59,482 nt of DNA from Acidobacteriota bacterium (GTDB lineage Bacteria > Acidobacteriota > Terriglobia > Terriglobales > Acidobacteriaceae): NCBI GenBank assembly GCA_021846985.1, contig JAJZVX010000022.1, positions 1-59,482 on the forward strand, in the 5' to 3' direction. How positions within the stretch are numbered: the stretch's first letter is position 1; each line of letters opens with the position of its first letter. A model generated the notes under the pieces. That model was not told where the DNA came from and did no database searches. It was given only the letters and a program-made list of their open reading frames with translations. The translations under genes were made by a program, and so were the position numbers. Of the stretch, positions 18,277 to 26,412 are shown piece after piece.

Positions 18277-19206
18277 GTGGCGATGGAACTGGCGCAGTTG
18301 GAGACGTTTCTGGCGGTGGCAGAGGAGCGGAGTTTTTCACGTGCGGCGGCGCGTCTGCACCGGACGCAGCCGGCGGTGAGCCAGACGATCCGCAAGCTGG
18401 AGGAAGCCGTGGGCGAGACCTTGCTGGACCGGGCGGCGCACGATGGGTCGCTGACAGCGGCGGGCGAACTGCTGCGCGACTACGCGGGGCGGCTGCTGGC
18501 GCTGCGGCGGGAGGCGGCGAGCGCGCTGGACGAACTGAAGAGCCTGGAGCGAGGGCGGTTGCAACTGGCGGCCAACGAATATACGTGTCTGTACCTGCTG
18601 CAGGCGATGGACGGATTCCGGCGCATGTATCCGCACATCAGCGTAACCGTGCACCGAACGCTGGCGAGCCGGGTTCCGGAGCAACTGAATCTGCGCACAT
18701 TTGAACTGGGCGTGATTTCCTTCCGGCCGGATGCGGCCCAGTTCCGATCCATCGCCGTGTATGCCGACAGCCTCGATTTCATCGTGAGTCCGGGTCATCC
18801 TCTGGCCCGGGCGGGGAGGGTTTCGATTAACGATCTAGGCGAAGAGGTATTTATAGCCCACAACGTGGCGTCGCCGCTGCGGCGGCGGGTGATCGAAGCA
18901 TTTCAGCGATACCGGACGCCATTGAACATGGGGATCGAACTGCCGACGATTGAGGCCATCAAGCGGTTTGTGGCGATGGGCAATGGGGTGGCGCTGCTGC
19001 CTCACCTGACGGTGGTACGCGAACTGGAGACGGGCGACCTGGTGCGGGTGAAGGTGAATGAACTGGAGGTGCGGCGGGTGCTGCGGCTGGTGCACCGGCG
19101 GCAGGCAACGCTCTCTTATGCGGCGCGGGCATTCCTGGGCACGGTGAAGGAACTGGCTCGGGAGCAGGGGCCGCCCTTTTATTACCACGTGGAGCGGGCG
19201 GGATAA
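18277..19206 (+). CDS. LysR-family transcriptional regulator
   Basis: 309 residues. The N-terminal winged helix MELAQLETFLAVAEERSFSRAAARLHRTQPAVSQTIRKLEEAVGETLLDR is a canonical LysR HTH, followed by a linker helix and a periplasmic-binding-like effector domain (residues about 90-300). The position, divergent from leuA with a shared T-N11-A box, suggests control of the leu/ilv set and of itself; the co-inducer is unknown and could be a pathway intermediate, as for IlvY. The start could be GTG 18277 or ATG 18283; GGGGGTGG precedes both closely. Confidence 0.95.
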   Translation: MAMELAQLETFLAVAEERSFSRAAARLHRTQPAVSQTIRKLEEAVGETLLDRAAHDGSLTAAGELLRDYAGRLLALRREAASALDELKSLERGRLQLAANEYTCLYLLQAMDGFRRMYPHISVTVHRTLASRVPEQLNLRTFELGVISFRPDAAQFRSIAVYADSLDFIVSPGHPLARAGRVSINDLGEEVFIAHNVASPLRRRVIEAFQRYRTPLNMGIELPTIEAIKRFVAMGNGVALLPHLTVVRELETGDLVRVKVNELEVRRVLRLVHRRQATLSYAARAFLGTVKELAREQGPPFYYHVERAG

Positions 19207-19380
19207 GAAAGGGCAAGAGCAGGGCCTGAGGGTGAGGAGGATTTCGTGGGCGAGCGCGCCCCTCTACGGGGTCTGGGCAGTTACAATGCTGAGAGCGGGC
19301 GTTGGCCGAAGCCAGCGCACCGGAAATGAGACGTTTGGTTGCCAGCCCGACGGTTGCGCAGTCGCGAGGATCAGGATCGA

Positions 19381-19983
19381 ATGAAGAAGATCGCCTTTAT
19401 TGCAATAGTGCTGGCCATGAGTGCGGCGATGGGCCGCGCCCAGGAGAGCCGCCAGGACATAAGCCTCAGCGTAATGGGCTTGTCGGAACCGTTTATTGCC
19501 TCGTCCACAAACGTACAGGTGCACTCGGGTCCCGGTTACGGGGCGCTGGCCAGCTATCGGTACATGCTGACGCCCTCCATGGCCATGGAGGCCAACTATG
19601 GGATCACCTACCAGAACAAGATTCACTACTACGTGAACCCTAACAACTATCAGGTGATGACGCGCACGCAGGAAGTGTCGTTCGCGCTGGTGCGCAGCTT
19701 TGTTTACCGCAAGTACAATCCGTTTGTTGAGGTAGGAGCGGCTGCCTTTATCTTCCTGCCTATTGTCAATTCCGGCACCACTTCGCTGGACGTAAAGCAG
19801 CAGACGGCCATGGGGCCGATGTATGGCGCAGGCGTTGCGTACGAAATCAGTCCGAGCTTCGACATCCGGGCGGAGTACCGGGCATTTGTGACCAAGGTGC
19901 CGACGTTTGGCGACCCGCAGCTGGCGACCAACCGATGGTACAACATCTTCGTTCCGGCGGTGGGCGTAGCGTATCACTTCTAG
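19381..19983 (+). CDS. Outer-membrane beta-barrel protein (OmpW/OmpA-barrel size)
   Basis: 200 residues. MKKIAFIAIVLAMSAAMGRAQ is a signal peptide with cleavage after GRA or AQ. The mature part is an eight-strand-sized barrel with alternating hydrophobic residues, including YGALASYRYMLTPSMAMEANYGITY, QEVSFALVRSFVYRKYNPFVEVG and the C-terminal IFVPAVGVAYHF. The terminal phenylalanine is the BAM recognition residue. No ligand can be inferred. Its own gene neighbours are unrelated, and it is followed by a long terminator hairpin. Confidence 0.82.
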   Translation: MKKIAFIAIVLAMSAAMGRAQESRQDISLSVMGLSEPFIASSTNVQVHSGPGYGALASYRYMLTPSMAMEANYGITYQNKIHYYVNPNNYQVMTRTQEVSFALVRSFVYRKYNPFVEVGAAAFIFLPIVNSGTTSLDVKQQTAMGPMYGAGVAYEISPSFDIRAEYRAFVTKVPTFGDPQLATNRWYNIFVPAVGVAYHF

Positions 19984-20055
19984 AAGACATCCGGGCCGGA
20001 AATTGGCGAGCGGTGCAGTGCCCAAGTGGCGATGCGTCGTGAGCCGGACGGGCAG

Positions 20056-20111
20056 AGAGAAACAGGGGAGAGGGAGGAGACGGGAGTCTCAGTCCTCTCC
20101 CCTGTTTCTCT
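20056..20111. terminator. Long bidirectional terminator hairpin
   Basis: A perfect 17-bp stem, gagaaacaggggagagg (20057-20073) with its complement at 20094-20110, is extendable by one A-T pair. The 20-nt loop contains a second perfect 5-bp hairpin, gagac-ggga-gtctc (20077-20090). It lies between the convergent barrel gene and pheA. The arms have A/T-rich outer halves, so U-rich ends appear on transcripts from either strand. Confidence 0.85.
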
Positions 20112-20147
20112 TGAAGCCGTGGCAGCGGCTGGAGATGTGGATGGCGG

Positions 20148-20990
20148 TCAGTTTTTGTCTGGGGTGGCTGCCGGAAGCGAAGCTTCAGGATAGCAGCCGA
20201 GTTCTTTGACCATGGAGCAGTGAGGAAACATGGCGCGGAGGGCCTGAACGCGCTCGTCGGCCGAGCGAATCTGGCAGTCCACATAAAAGACGTATTCCCA
20301 GGGTTTTCCGTGGACGGGGCGGGATTCGATCTTAGTGAGATTGATGCCCAGGGCGGAGAAACCAGCCAGAGCGGCGACCAGCGAGCCGGGGCTGTTGGCA
20401 ACGGAGAAGGCGAGGCTGATTTTGTTGGCGGCTGGATGGGTGACGGCGTCGATGGAGCGGCGGATCAGGAAGAACCGGGTATAGTTCTCCGGGTTGTCTT
20501 CAATGCCCGCTTCCAGAATGTGGGCGCCGTAGTAGCGGGCCGCGGCCTCGGAAGCGATGGCGGCGACGTGGCGGTCGCGCAGCTCCACAAGCTGCTTGAC
20601 GCTTCCGGCGGTGTCGTAGAAGGCGAAGGGGTCCATTCTGGGGTGCGCGGCAAGGAACCGCCGGCACTGGGCCAGGGCAACCGGATGGGAAAAGACGCGA
20701 TTGATCTCGCCGATGGTGGCTCCGGAGATGGCGATGAGATTGTGGCGGATGCGGAGCAGGGTTTCGCGTTCCACCTTGACATCGTGGGTCAGGAGGAGGT
20801 CGAAGTGCTCGGAGACCGATCCGGCCAGGCTGTTTTCAATGGGGATGACCGCAGCTTCCACCTCCCCGTTTGCAACGGCCGCGAAGGCATCCGCGGAGAG
20901 GGAAAATGGGACGATGGCCGCGCCTTCGACCAGACCGATGGCCGCTTCATGGCTGAATGATCCAGCTTCTCCCTGAATGGCGATTCTCAT
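20148..20990 (-). CDS. pheA: Prephenate dehydratase
   Basis: 280 residues, the monofunctional type. It converts prephenate to phenylpyruvate in phenylalanine synthesis. GEAGSFSHEAA begins the catalytic domain; PIENSLAGSVSEHFDLLL, the AAIAS segment and NYTRFFLI carry the active-site TRF triplet. The ACT domain ISLAFSVANSPGSLVAALAGFSALGINLTKIESRP includes the ESRP phenylalanine-binding motif, so feedback inhibition is expected. ATG 20990 is the family start (RIAIQGE); the 61-codon upstream extension overlaps the prenyltransferase gene and is not coding. A chorismate mutase domain is absent. Confidence 0.96.
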   Translation of the reverse strand: MRIAIQGEAGSFSHEAAIGLVEGAAIVPFSLSADAFAAVANGEVEAAVIPIENSLAGSVSEHFDLLLTHDVKVERETLLRIRHNLIAISGATIGEINRVFSHPVALAQCRRFLAAHPRMDPFAFYDTAGSVKQLVELRDRHVAAIASEAAARYYGAHILEAGIEDNPENYTRFFLIRRSIDAVTHPAANKISLAFSVANSPGSLVAALAGFSALGINLTKIESRPVHGKPWEYVFYVDCQIRSADERVQALRAMFPHCSMVKELGCYPEASLPAATPDKN

Positions 20991-21141
20991 GTGCTGGTTC
21001 CATTCTCCTGTATGGAATTGGACTGCTCTGCCGCGGCGCGGAGCAGCTGGTTGGCAGGTTGTCTGAGCGGGATGCTCACTGGCACCATACCACAGTGAGT
21101 GAAGAGAACCGGATCGAAATAGAGTGAAAGGTTGAGGAAAA

Positions 21142-22008
21142 TCAGGCGTGCAGCCAGACGTCGGCGGCGACAAAGGCCAGAAAAACCATGGCGATGACGC
21201 CGTTCATGGTAAAGAACGCAGCGTTGAGGCGGCGCAGGTCGCGGGGCGAGACCAGGGAGTGTTCGTAGGACAGCAGGAGGGCGACCGCGGCGATGCCGGC
21301 CCAGCCGGCGGCATGAAAGCGGAAAAGGAAGCCGAACCAGACCAGCAGCGCAAGCTGGCCCAGGTGCATGGCGCGCGCCATCCAAAAGGCGGCCGGGATG
21401 CCGAGGGACTGCGGAATGGAGTAGAGGCCGGCGGAGCGGTCGTGGTCGAAGTCCTGACAGGCATAGAGGACGTCAAAGCCTCCTACCCAGAGGGTGACGG
21501 CGGCGGTAAGAACAAGAATGCGCGCATCGAGCGAGCCACGGACGGCGATCCAGGCGGCGGAGGGGGCGAGTCCGAGGGCGAGTCCAAGGACGAGGTGGGA
21601 CCAGCGCGTGAGGCGCTTCATATAGCTGTAGCCGAAGAGAACGATCAGCACCAGGGGTGACAGGAACAGGGTAAGGCGATTAAGCTCAGCAGTGGCCAAA
21701 ACGAAGACGGCGGCCGCGGCGCAAGTGAAGCCGAGCACGAAGGCCCGCGAGAGCAGGCCGGCGGGCAGAGCGCGGCCGCGGGTGCGCGGATTGGCGGCGT
21801 CGAGATCGGCATCGGCCCAGCGGTTGAAGGCCATGGCGGCGGACCGTGCGGAGACCATGGCGACCAGAATCCAGGCCAGCGCGCGCCAGGCGGGATGGCC
21901 ATGGGCGGCAAGCAGGACGGCGGTGAGGGCGAACGGCAGCGCGAAGATGGAGTGCTCCCACTTGATCATCTCCAGCGTTGTGCGCGTTTTGGCAAGCAGG
22001 CCGGGCAT
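21142..22008 (-). CDS. UbiA-family prenyltransferase (4-hydroxybenzoate polyprenyltransferase-like, possibly MqnP)
   Basis: 288 residues with 8-9 membrane helices. The two aspartate-rich motifs are NRWADADLDAANPRTRGRALPAG (first NDxxD-like motif with the RxxxRPL-like loop) and ACQDFDHDRSAGLYSIP. The N-terminal KWEHSIFALPFAL matches the subgroup named putative 4-hydroxybenzoate polyprenyltransferase, which in bacteria without ubiquinone is often the futalosine-pathway enzyme MqnP. That assignment is inference; no other menaquinone gene is in the window. GGGAGA lies 5 nt before ATG 22008. Confidence 0.9.
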   Translation of the reverse strand: MPGLLAKTRTTLEMIKWEHSIFALPFALTAVLLAAHGHPAWRALAWILVAMVSARSAAMAFNRWADADLDAANPRTRGRALPAGLLSRAFVLGFTCAAAAVFVLATAELNRLTLFLSPLVLIVLFGYSYMKRLTRWSHLVLGLALGLAPSAAWIAVRGSLDARILVLTAAVTLWVGGFDVLYACQDFDHDRSAGLYSIPQSLGIPAAFWMARAMHLGQLALLVWFGFLFRFHAAGWAGIAAVALLLSYEHSLVSPRDLRRLNAAFFTMNGVIAMVFLAFVAADVWLHA

Positions 22009-22107
22009 GGTGGTCTCCCATAGCTAGTTTAATGGAGGCGGAGAACGGAAGTTCTTCGCATGACGGCAGACAGTTCTGAAAGAAGATCGAGCGATGGAGG
22101 AGGTTGC

Positions 22108-22788
22108 ATGAAGCGGTCAGAGATCAACCGGTACATCAAGGAAGCAGCGGCATTTTTCGCGGCCAATCATTTTGAGCTGCCGCCCTGGACCCAGTGGACG
22201 CCGGAAGAATGGAAGAAGGTGGGCAGCGAGGCCGATCCTCTGCGCGCGCAGAGCCTTGGTTGGGATGTAACGGATTTTGGCAGCGGCCGCTTTCTTGAGC
22301 GGGGTCTGACGCTGATCACGGTGCGCAATGGGCACATGGCAAATGGTCAGCCCGACAAGGTCTATTGCGAAAAGATCATGTACGTGCGTGAAGGCCAGGT
22401 GACTCCGTATCACCACCACGTGGCCAAGACCGAGGACATCATCAATCGCGGCGGCAAGGGCACGGGGCGGCTGGCAGTGCAGCTCTACAACGCCACGCCG
22501 GAGGGAGAGCTTGCCAGGACGCCTGTATTGGTGTGCTGCGACGGAATCCGCCGCGAAATGGCAGCGGGCAGCATTGTTTACCTGGGGCCGGGCGAGTCGA
22601 TCACGCTGACACCCTATCTCTATCACCAGTTCTATGCGGTGGATGGCGACGGAATCATCGGTGAAGTGTCGAGCGTCAACGACGATGCAACGGACAACTA
22701 CTTTCTGGAGAAGCTGCCGCGGTATCCGAAGATGGAAGAAGACGAGGCGCCCTATCGACTGCTGTGTACGGATTACAGGATCGCATAG
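22108..22788 (+). CDS. D-lyxose/D-mannose-type sugar isomerase (cupin)
   Basis: 226 residues. The cupin core is seen in GQVTPYHHHVAKTEDIINRGGKGTG, where clustered histidines and a glutamate would bind a divalent metal, and in LGPGESITLTPYLYHQFYA with a further histidine. The N-terminal MKRSEINRYIKEAAAFFAANHFELPPWTQWTPEEWK is typical of the D-lyxose ketol-isomerase family, which interconverts D-lyxose and D-xylulose or D-mannose and D-fructose. ATG 22108 follows GGAGGAGG closely. It is the first gene of a four-gene carbohydrate set. Confidence 0.88.
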   Translation: MKRSEINRYIKEAAAFFAANHFELPPWTQWTPEEWKKVGSEADPLRAQSLGWDVTDFGSGRFLERGLTLITVRNGHMANGQPDKVYCEKIMYVREGQVTPYHHHVAKTEDIINRGGKGTGRLAVQLYNATPEGELARTPVLVCCDGIRREMAAGSIVYLGPGESITLTPYLYHQFYAVDGDGIIGEVSSVNDDATDNYFLEKLPRYPKMEEDEAPYRLLCTDYRIA

Positions 22789-22937
22789 GACCGCTGACCG
22801 TGCCTTGGCGGCCTTCGCCCGGGGGCAATCCGGGTTGCAGATCGCGCGGCCGCGCCGCCCGCAAAAGAACGCCGGTGGCAGCATGGGCCGTGCATGGCCG
22901 GTAGCTGATTTTCACGCAAGAGGCAGCACAGGTGCGT

Positions 22938-23960
22938 ATGGAAAAGACGCTTGAGGTAAAGCTGGCCGCGCTGAAACGGAACCCGTCGAGCCGCGTTTTC
23001 ATTCTGGCGGATGCCAAAGACGCCGACATGGGTTTTGGCATTGCGTCGCCGGGCCGGGATCGCGAGGGACGATTACGGTCGATGGCCGATTTCCGCGGCC
23101 AGATGCGGGAGATCGTCAGGCAGGGGCTTGTCGAGATCATGCTGATGTCGGCGAGCACGTCGGATGTGCTGACGGTTCAGGAGCGGCTTTTCGACAACTC
23201 CGCGGTGACGCCGGCGGTGCGGGCCAACGATTCGACGGATGTCCACATTGTTCGCAGCTCGAACTACCTGCATGCGCCCTCGCGTCCCTTTGCCACAACC
23301 ACCATCGATCACATCCAGGCAGGCAAGAGCCCGTGCACGAATGGAGAGCGGAAGCTGGGTGCAAATCTGGGGCTTTATTCGGTCACTTTCAACAACGACA
23401 CGGCCCTCGATCTGGAGACGCTGGAAGCGTACAAGGCATTTCGGCTGGAGGCCGAGGCCAAGCGCTTCGATCATTTTCTCGAGGTCTTCCATCCCAATAC
23501 GCCGGCTAAGGCGCACGGGATTCCTCCGGAGCAGATTCCGTTTTTTGTGAACGATCACATTGCGCGCATGCTCGCCGGAGTACCGTCGGCTTCGCGGCCG
23601 CGGTTTCTGAAGATTCCCTATGCGGGGCCGCGAGCCATGGAGGAGCTTTGCAACTACGATCCAACGCTGGTAGTGGGTGTGCTGGGCGGCGCTTCGGGCA
23701 CGACGCACGACGCGTTCGCGCTGGTATATGAGGCGAAGAAGTATGGAGCGCGGGTGGCGCTTTTCGGACGCAAGATCAATGCGGCCGAGCACCAGCTCAA
23801 GTTCATCGAGCATCTGCGGGCCGTGGCCGATGACGAGATGAAACCCGCGGAAGCGGTGAGGGCCTATCACGGCGCGCTGGAGAAGATGTCCATCCGGCCA
23901 CACCGCAGCCTGGACAAGGATATGGAATTGACCTCGACGGCAGTGAGCTACGGGGGGTAA
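22938..23960 (+). CDS. Class I aldolase-like (beta/alpha)8-barrel protein
   Basis: 340 residues. The sequence RVFILADAKDADMGFGIASPGRD, the segment RFLKIPYAGPRAMEEL with a possible Schiff-base lysine K225, and LGGASGTTHDAFALVYEAKKYGARVALFGRKI look like the DeoC/LacD/FbaB aldolase barrel: lysine on a mid-barrel strand, and a Gly-rich phosphate loop late in the barrel. An aldol cleavage of a phosphorylated ketose would fit its place between a sugar isomerase and a PfkB kinase. The exact substrate cannot be read. GTG 22932 is an alternative start. Confidence 0.6.
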   Translation: MEKTLEVKLAALKRNPSSRVFILADAKDADMGFGIASPGRDREGRLRSMADFRGQMREIVRQGLVEIMLMSASTSDVLTVQERLFDNSAVTPAVRANDSTDVHIVRSSNYLHAPSRPFATTTIDHIQAGKSPCTNGERKLGANLGLYSVTFNNDTALDLETLEAYKAFRLEAEAKRFDHFLEVFHPNTPAKAHGIPPEQIPFFVNDHIARMLAGVPSASRPRFLKIPYAGPRAMEELCNYDPTLVVGVLGGASGTTHDAFALVYEAKKYGARVALFGRKINAAEHQLKFIEHLRAVADDEMKPAEAVRAYHGALEKMSIRPHRSLDKDMELTSTAVSYGG

Positions 23961-23988
23961 GGCGAACGAAGATTCCGGCTCCGCCCGC

Positions 23989-24020
23989 AAAGATCAGCTG
24001 GGGAAAAGATCAGCCGGGAA
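23989..24020. repeat. Tandem 16-bp direct repeat upstream of the GH42 gene
   Basis: AAAGATCAGCTGGGGA (23989-24004) is followed immediately by AAAGATCAGCCGGGAA (24005-24020), a 14/16 match. It sits in the 138-bp gap between the aldolase-like gene and the glycosidase start, 79 bp before the latter. It could be a paired operator or a slippage duplication. Confidence 0.7.
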
Positions 24021-24098
24021 GAGGGTGCGAGCAGAGCCGCGGCGAATAGGGTGACCTCAAGTCACGGCCTCCGGAAGAGGCAAGGGGGGAGCGGTCCA

Positions 24099-26369
24099 AT
24101 GTCGATATCGCGTCGCAATTTCATTCAGGGCGCGGCGGGCGTAAGCCTGGCGTGGGGTGGGTTAAGAATGTATGCCGGCGGAGCGGGAGTCGCGGACGAA
24201 GCGGCGCCGGGGCCGGCCAGCGAGTTTCTCTATGGCACACAGTTCTACCGGCCGCCCAATCCTCCGCGGGCCGAGCGGCGGCAGATGATGCGGGATGTTG
24301 CCCGGAAGTACGGCTTCAACATCATTCGCATGTACCCGATGTGGGACTACTACAACCGGGAGCCGGGCCAGTTCGACTTCACCGAAGTGGACGAAGTCAT
24401 GGGGTATGCCGACGAGTTCGGGCTGAAGGTGCTGGTGGGAATCGTGTTCGAGACGGCGCCTTACTGGCTGGAGCAGGCTAATCCCGAGGCGCGGTTTGTG
24501 GATGCGAAGGGCCAGCAGCAGCGGCTGGAGGGCAGCGGAGCGCAGATGACCGGCGGCTGGCCAGGGCTTTGCCTGGACTGGGAGCCGGTGCAGGATGCGG
24601 CGCAGAAGTTTGTGCGGCACCTTTGCGCCGTGGTCAAGAAGCACGAGTCGCTCTACGCCTACGACTGCTGGAACGAGCCGCACATCGAGCCGGCATGGCA
24701 GAGGAACATCTGGGCGACGCCGCAGGAAAAGCTCTACTGCTACTGCCCCAAGACGATCGAAAACTTCCACAAATGGCTGGAGAGGAAGTACGGGACCATC
24801 GACAAGCTGAACGAAGCGTGGACGCGGGGCTTCCCGGACTTCAAGTCGATTGATCCGCCGCGCAGCCTGGGGACGTACGCGGACTGGATGGACTGGCGGC
24901 GGTACATCGTCGACCGCAGCACAAAGTACATGCACTTTCGCGTGGCGTCGGTGCGGGCCGTGGATATGGATCACATTCTGGAGAGCCACGCGGCGCACCA
25001 CCCCCCGGTGGAGAGCGGCGTGGAGAGCGGCACCAACGGCTGGCGGCTGGCCGAGGCGGTGGACGTGTGGGGGTTGTCGCTGTTTCCGCGGCGATGGAAT
25101 GAGCCGAAGATCTCCGAGCGGTGGGTGCAGGCCACGGTGGGCGACGTGGCGGCGAAGTTCGAGATCACGCGGTCGAATGCCGCGGGCAAGGACTTCTGGA
25201 TGACCGAACTGCAGGGCGGGCACTCGAACCGGGGCCTGCTGCGCAGCCCGCAGATGCGGCCGCGAGACATTCGCACCTGGAACTGGCTGGCGGTAGCCTG
25301 CGGAGCGCGCGGGATTATCTACTGGGCCTATCTGGCGGAAGCGACCGGCAGCGAGGCGACGGGCTTCGGGCTAGTGACGCGCGACGGCGAGACTACGGAG
25401 CGCGCCGAGGAAGCGGCCCGGAACAAGAAGCTGATCGCTGCCCACTGGGATCTCTTGAAGGAATACCAGCCGAAGCCGCAGGTGGCCATCCTGGCCGACC
25501 AGGACAACGCCATTCTGACCTATGCCATGAGCGGGAACGAAGAGGCTTCGACGCAGGCGTTCAAGGGTTACTATAAGGCGCTGTGGAATCTGGATCTGTG
25601 GGCCGACTTTATTGAGGCGGCGAGCGTGGAGAAGGCAAGCTACAAGGCAATCCTTGTGCCCTGGCACCTGATGGGGAAGCAGGCAACCTGCGAGACCCTG
25701 CGGAGGTACGCAGAGGCGGGCGGGACGCTGGTGCTGGAGACATCGTTCGGGTTGTTCGACGAGCGCTGCTATGCCAATGCGGTGGTGCCGCCGTTGGGAC
25801 TGGATGCGGTCTTCGGTTACCGGGAGAAAGAGAGCCTGATGATGAACACCGAGGCGCCGCCCGTGCCGCTGGCGCCCTCGGACCGGATCTACTATCAGCC
25901 GCTGATCTCCTTTACCGCGCCGGCGCGGGTGAGCCTCAAGGCCAATACATATTTGACTCCGGTCAAGCTGATGGGGGCCACGGCGATTGCGACCTGCGAA
26001 GGGCTGCCGGTGGCGGCGATGAAGAAGGTGGGCAAGGGGACGGTGTACTACATTGGCACCAGCCTGGGCGGGAGCATTACGGCGGGAAACCGCGGCGGCG
26101 TGGAACTGCTGAGGGGCATTCTTTCTCCGTTGGTGAAGGCCGAGGCGACGGCAGAGAAGCTGCGGCCACGGCTCATCCCAGGTGCGAAAGAGAGCTTGCT
26201 GGCGGTCTTCAACGAGAGCGCGGAGGATACGACGGACCAGATTGCCTTGAGGACGCGTTTCCGCAAGGCAAAAAACATCCACAGCGGAGAAGAGATACCC
26301 ATTACAGAGAAAGGGCTGCGGGTGACGGTACCGTACCAGGATGCCGCCGTGTATCTTCTGGAAGCGTAA
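24099..26369 (+). CDS. Tat-exported GH42-like beta-galactosidase family protein
   Basis: 756 residues. The N-terminus SISRRNFIQGAAGVSLAWGG is a twin-arginine signal. The catalytic barrel (about 40-430) has RMYPMWDYYNREPGQFDFTEVDEVM, the acid/base E193 in CWNEPH, and the presumed nucleophile E370 in FWMTELQGG, all as in GH42. A flavodoxin-like trimerisation domain (about 450-650, VAILADQDNAILTYAM) and a C-terminal beta domain follow. ATG 24099 is set by the Tat motif and AGGGGGGA upstream. Export to the periplasm would release a sugar from a galactoside, arabinoside or related glycoside for the neighbouring isomerase and kinase. Confidence 0.88.
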   Translation: MSISRRNFIQGAAGVSLAWGGLRMYAGGAGVADEAAPGPASEFLYGTQFYRPPNPPRAERRQMMRDVARKYGFNIIRMYPMWDYYNREPGQFDFTEVDEVMGYADEFGLKVLVGIVFETAPYWLEQANPEARFVDAKGQQQRLEGSGAQMTGGWPGLCLDWEPVQDAAQKFVRHLCAVVKKHESLYAYDCWNEPHIEPAWQRNIWATPQEKLYCYCPKTIENFHKWLERKYGTIDKLNEAWTRGFPDFKSIDPPRSLGTYADWMDWRRYIVDRSTKYMHFRVASVRAVDMDHILESHAAHHPPVESGVESGTNGWRLAEAVDVWGLSLFPRRWNEPKISERWVQATVGDVAAKFEITRSNAAGKDFWMTELQGGHSNRGLLRSPQMRPRDIRTWNWLAVACGARGIIYWAYLAEATGSEATGFGLVTRDGETTERAEEAARNKKLIAAHWDLLKEYQPKPQVAILADQDNAILTYAMSGNEEASTQAFKGYYKALWNLDLWADFIEAASVEKASYKAILVPWHLMGKQATCETLRRYAEAGGTLVLETSFGLFDERCYANAVVPPLGLDAVFGYREKESLMMNTEAPPVPLAPSDRIYYQPLISFTAPARVSLKANTYLTPVKLMGATAIATCEGLPVAAMKKVGKGTVYYIGTSLGGSITAGNRGGVELLRGILSPLVKAEATAEKLRPRLIPGAKESLLAVFNESAEDTTDQIALRTRFRKAKNIHSGEEIPITEKGLRVTVPYQDAAVYLLEA

Positions 26370-26412
26370 ACTGCGCCTGATTGTTGCGGCATGGGAGGAC
26401 GAGAGGCGAGGC

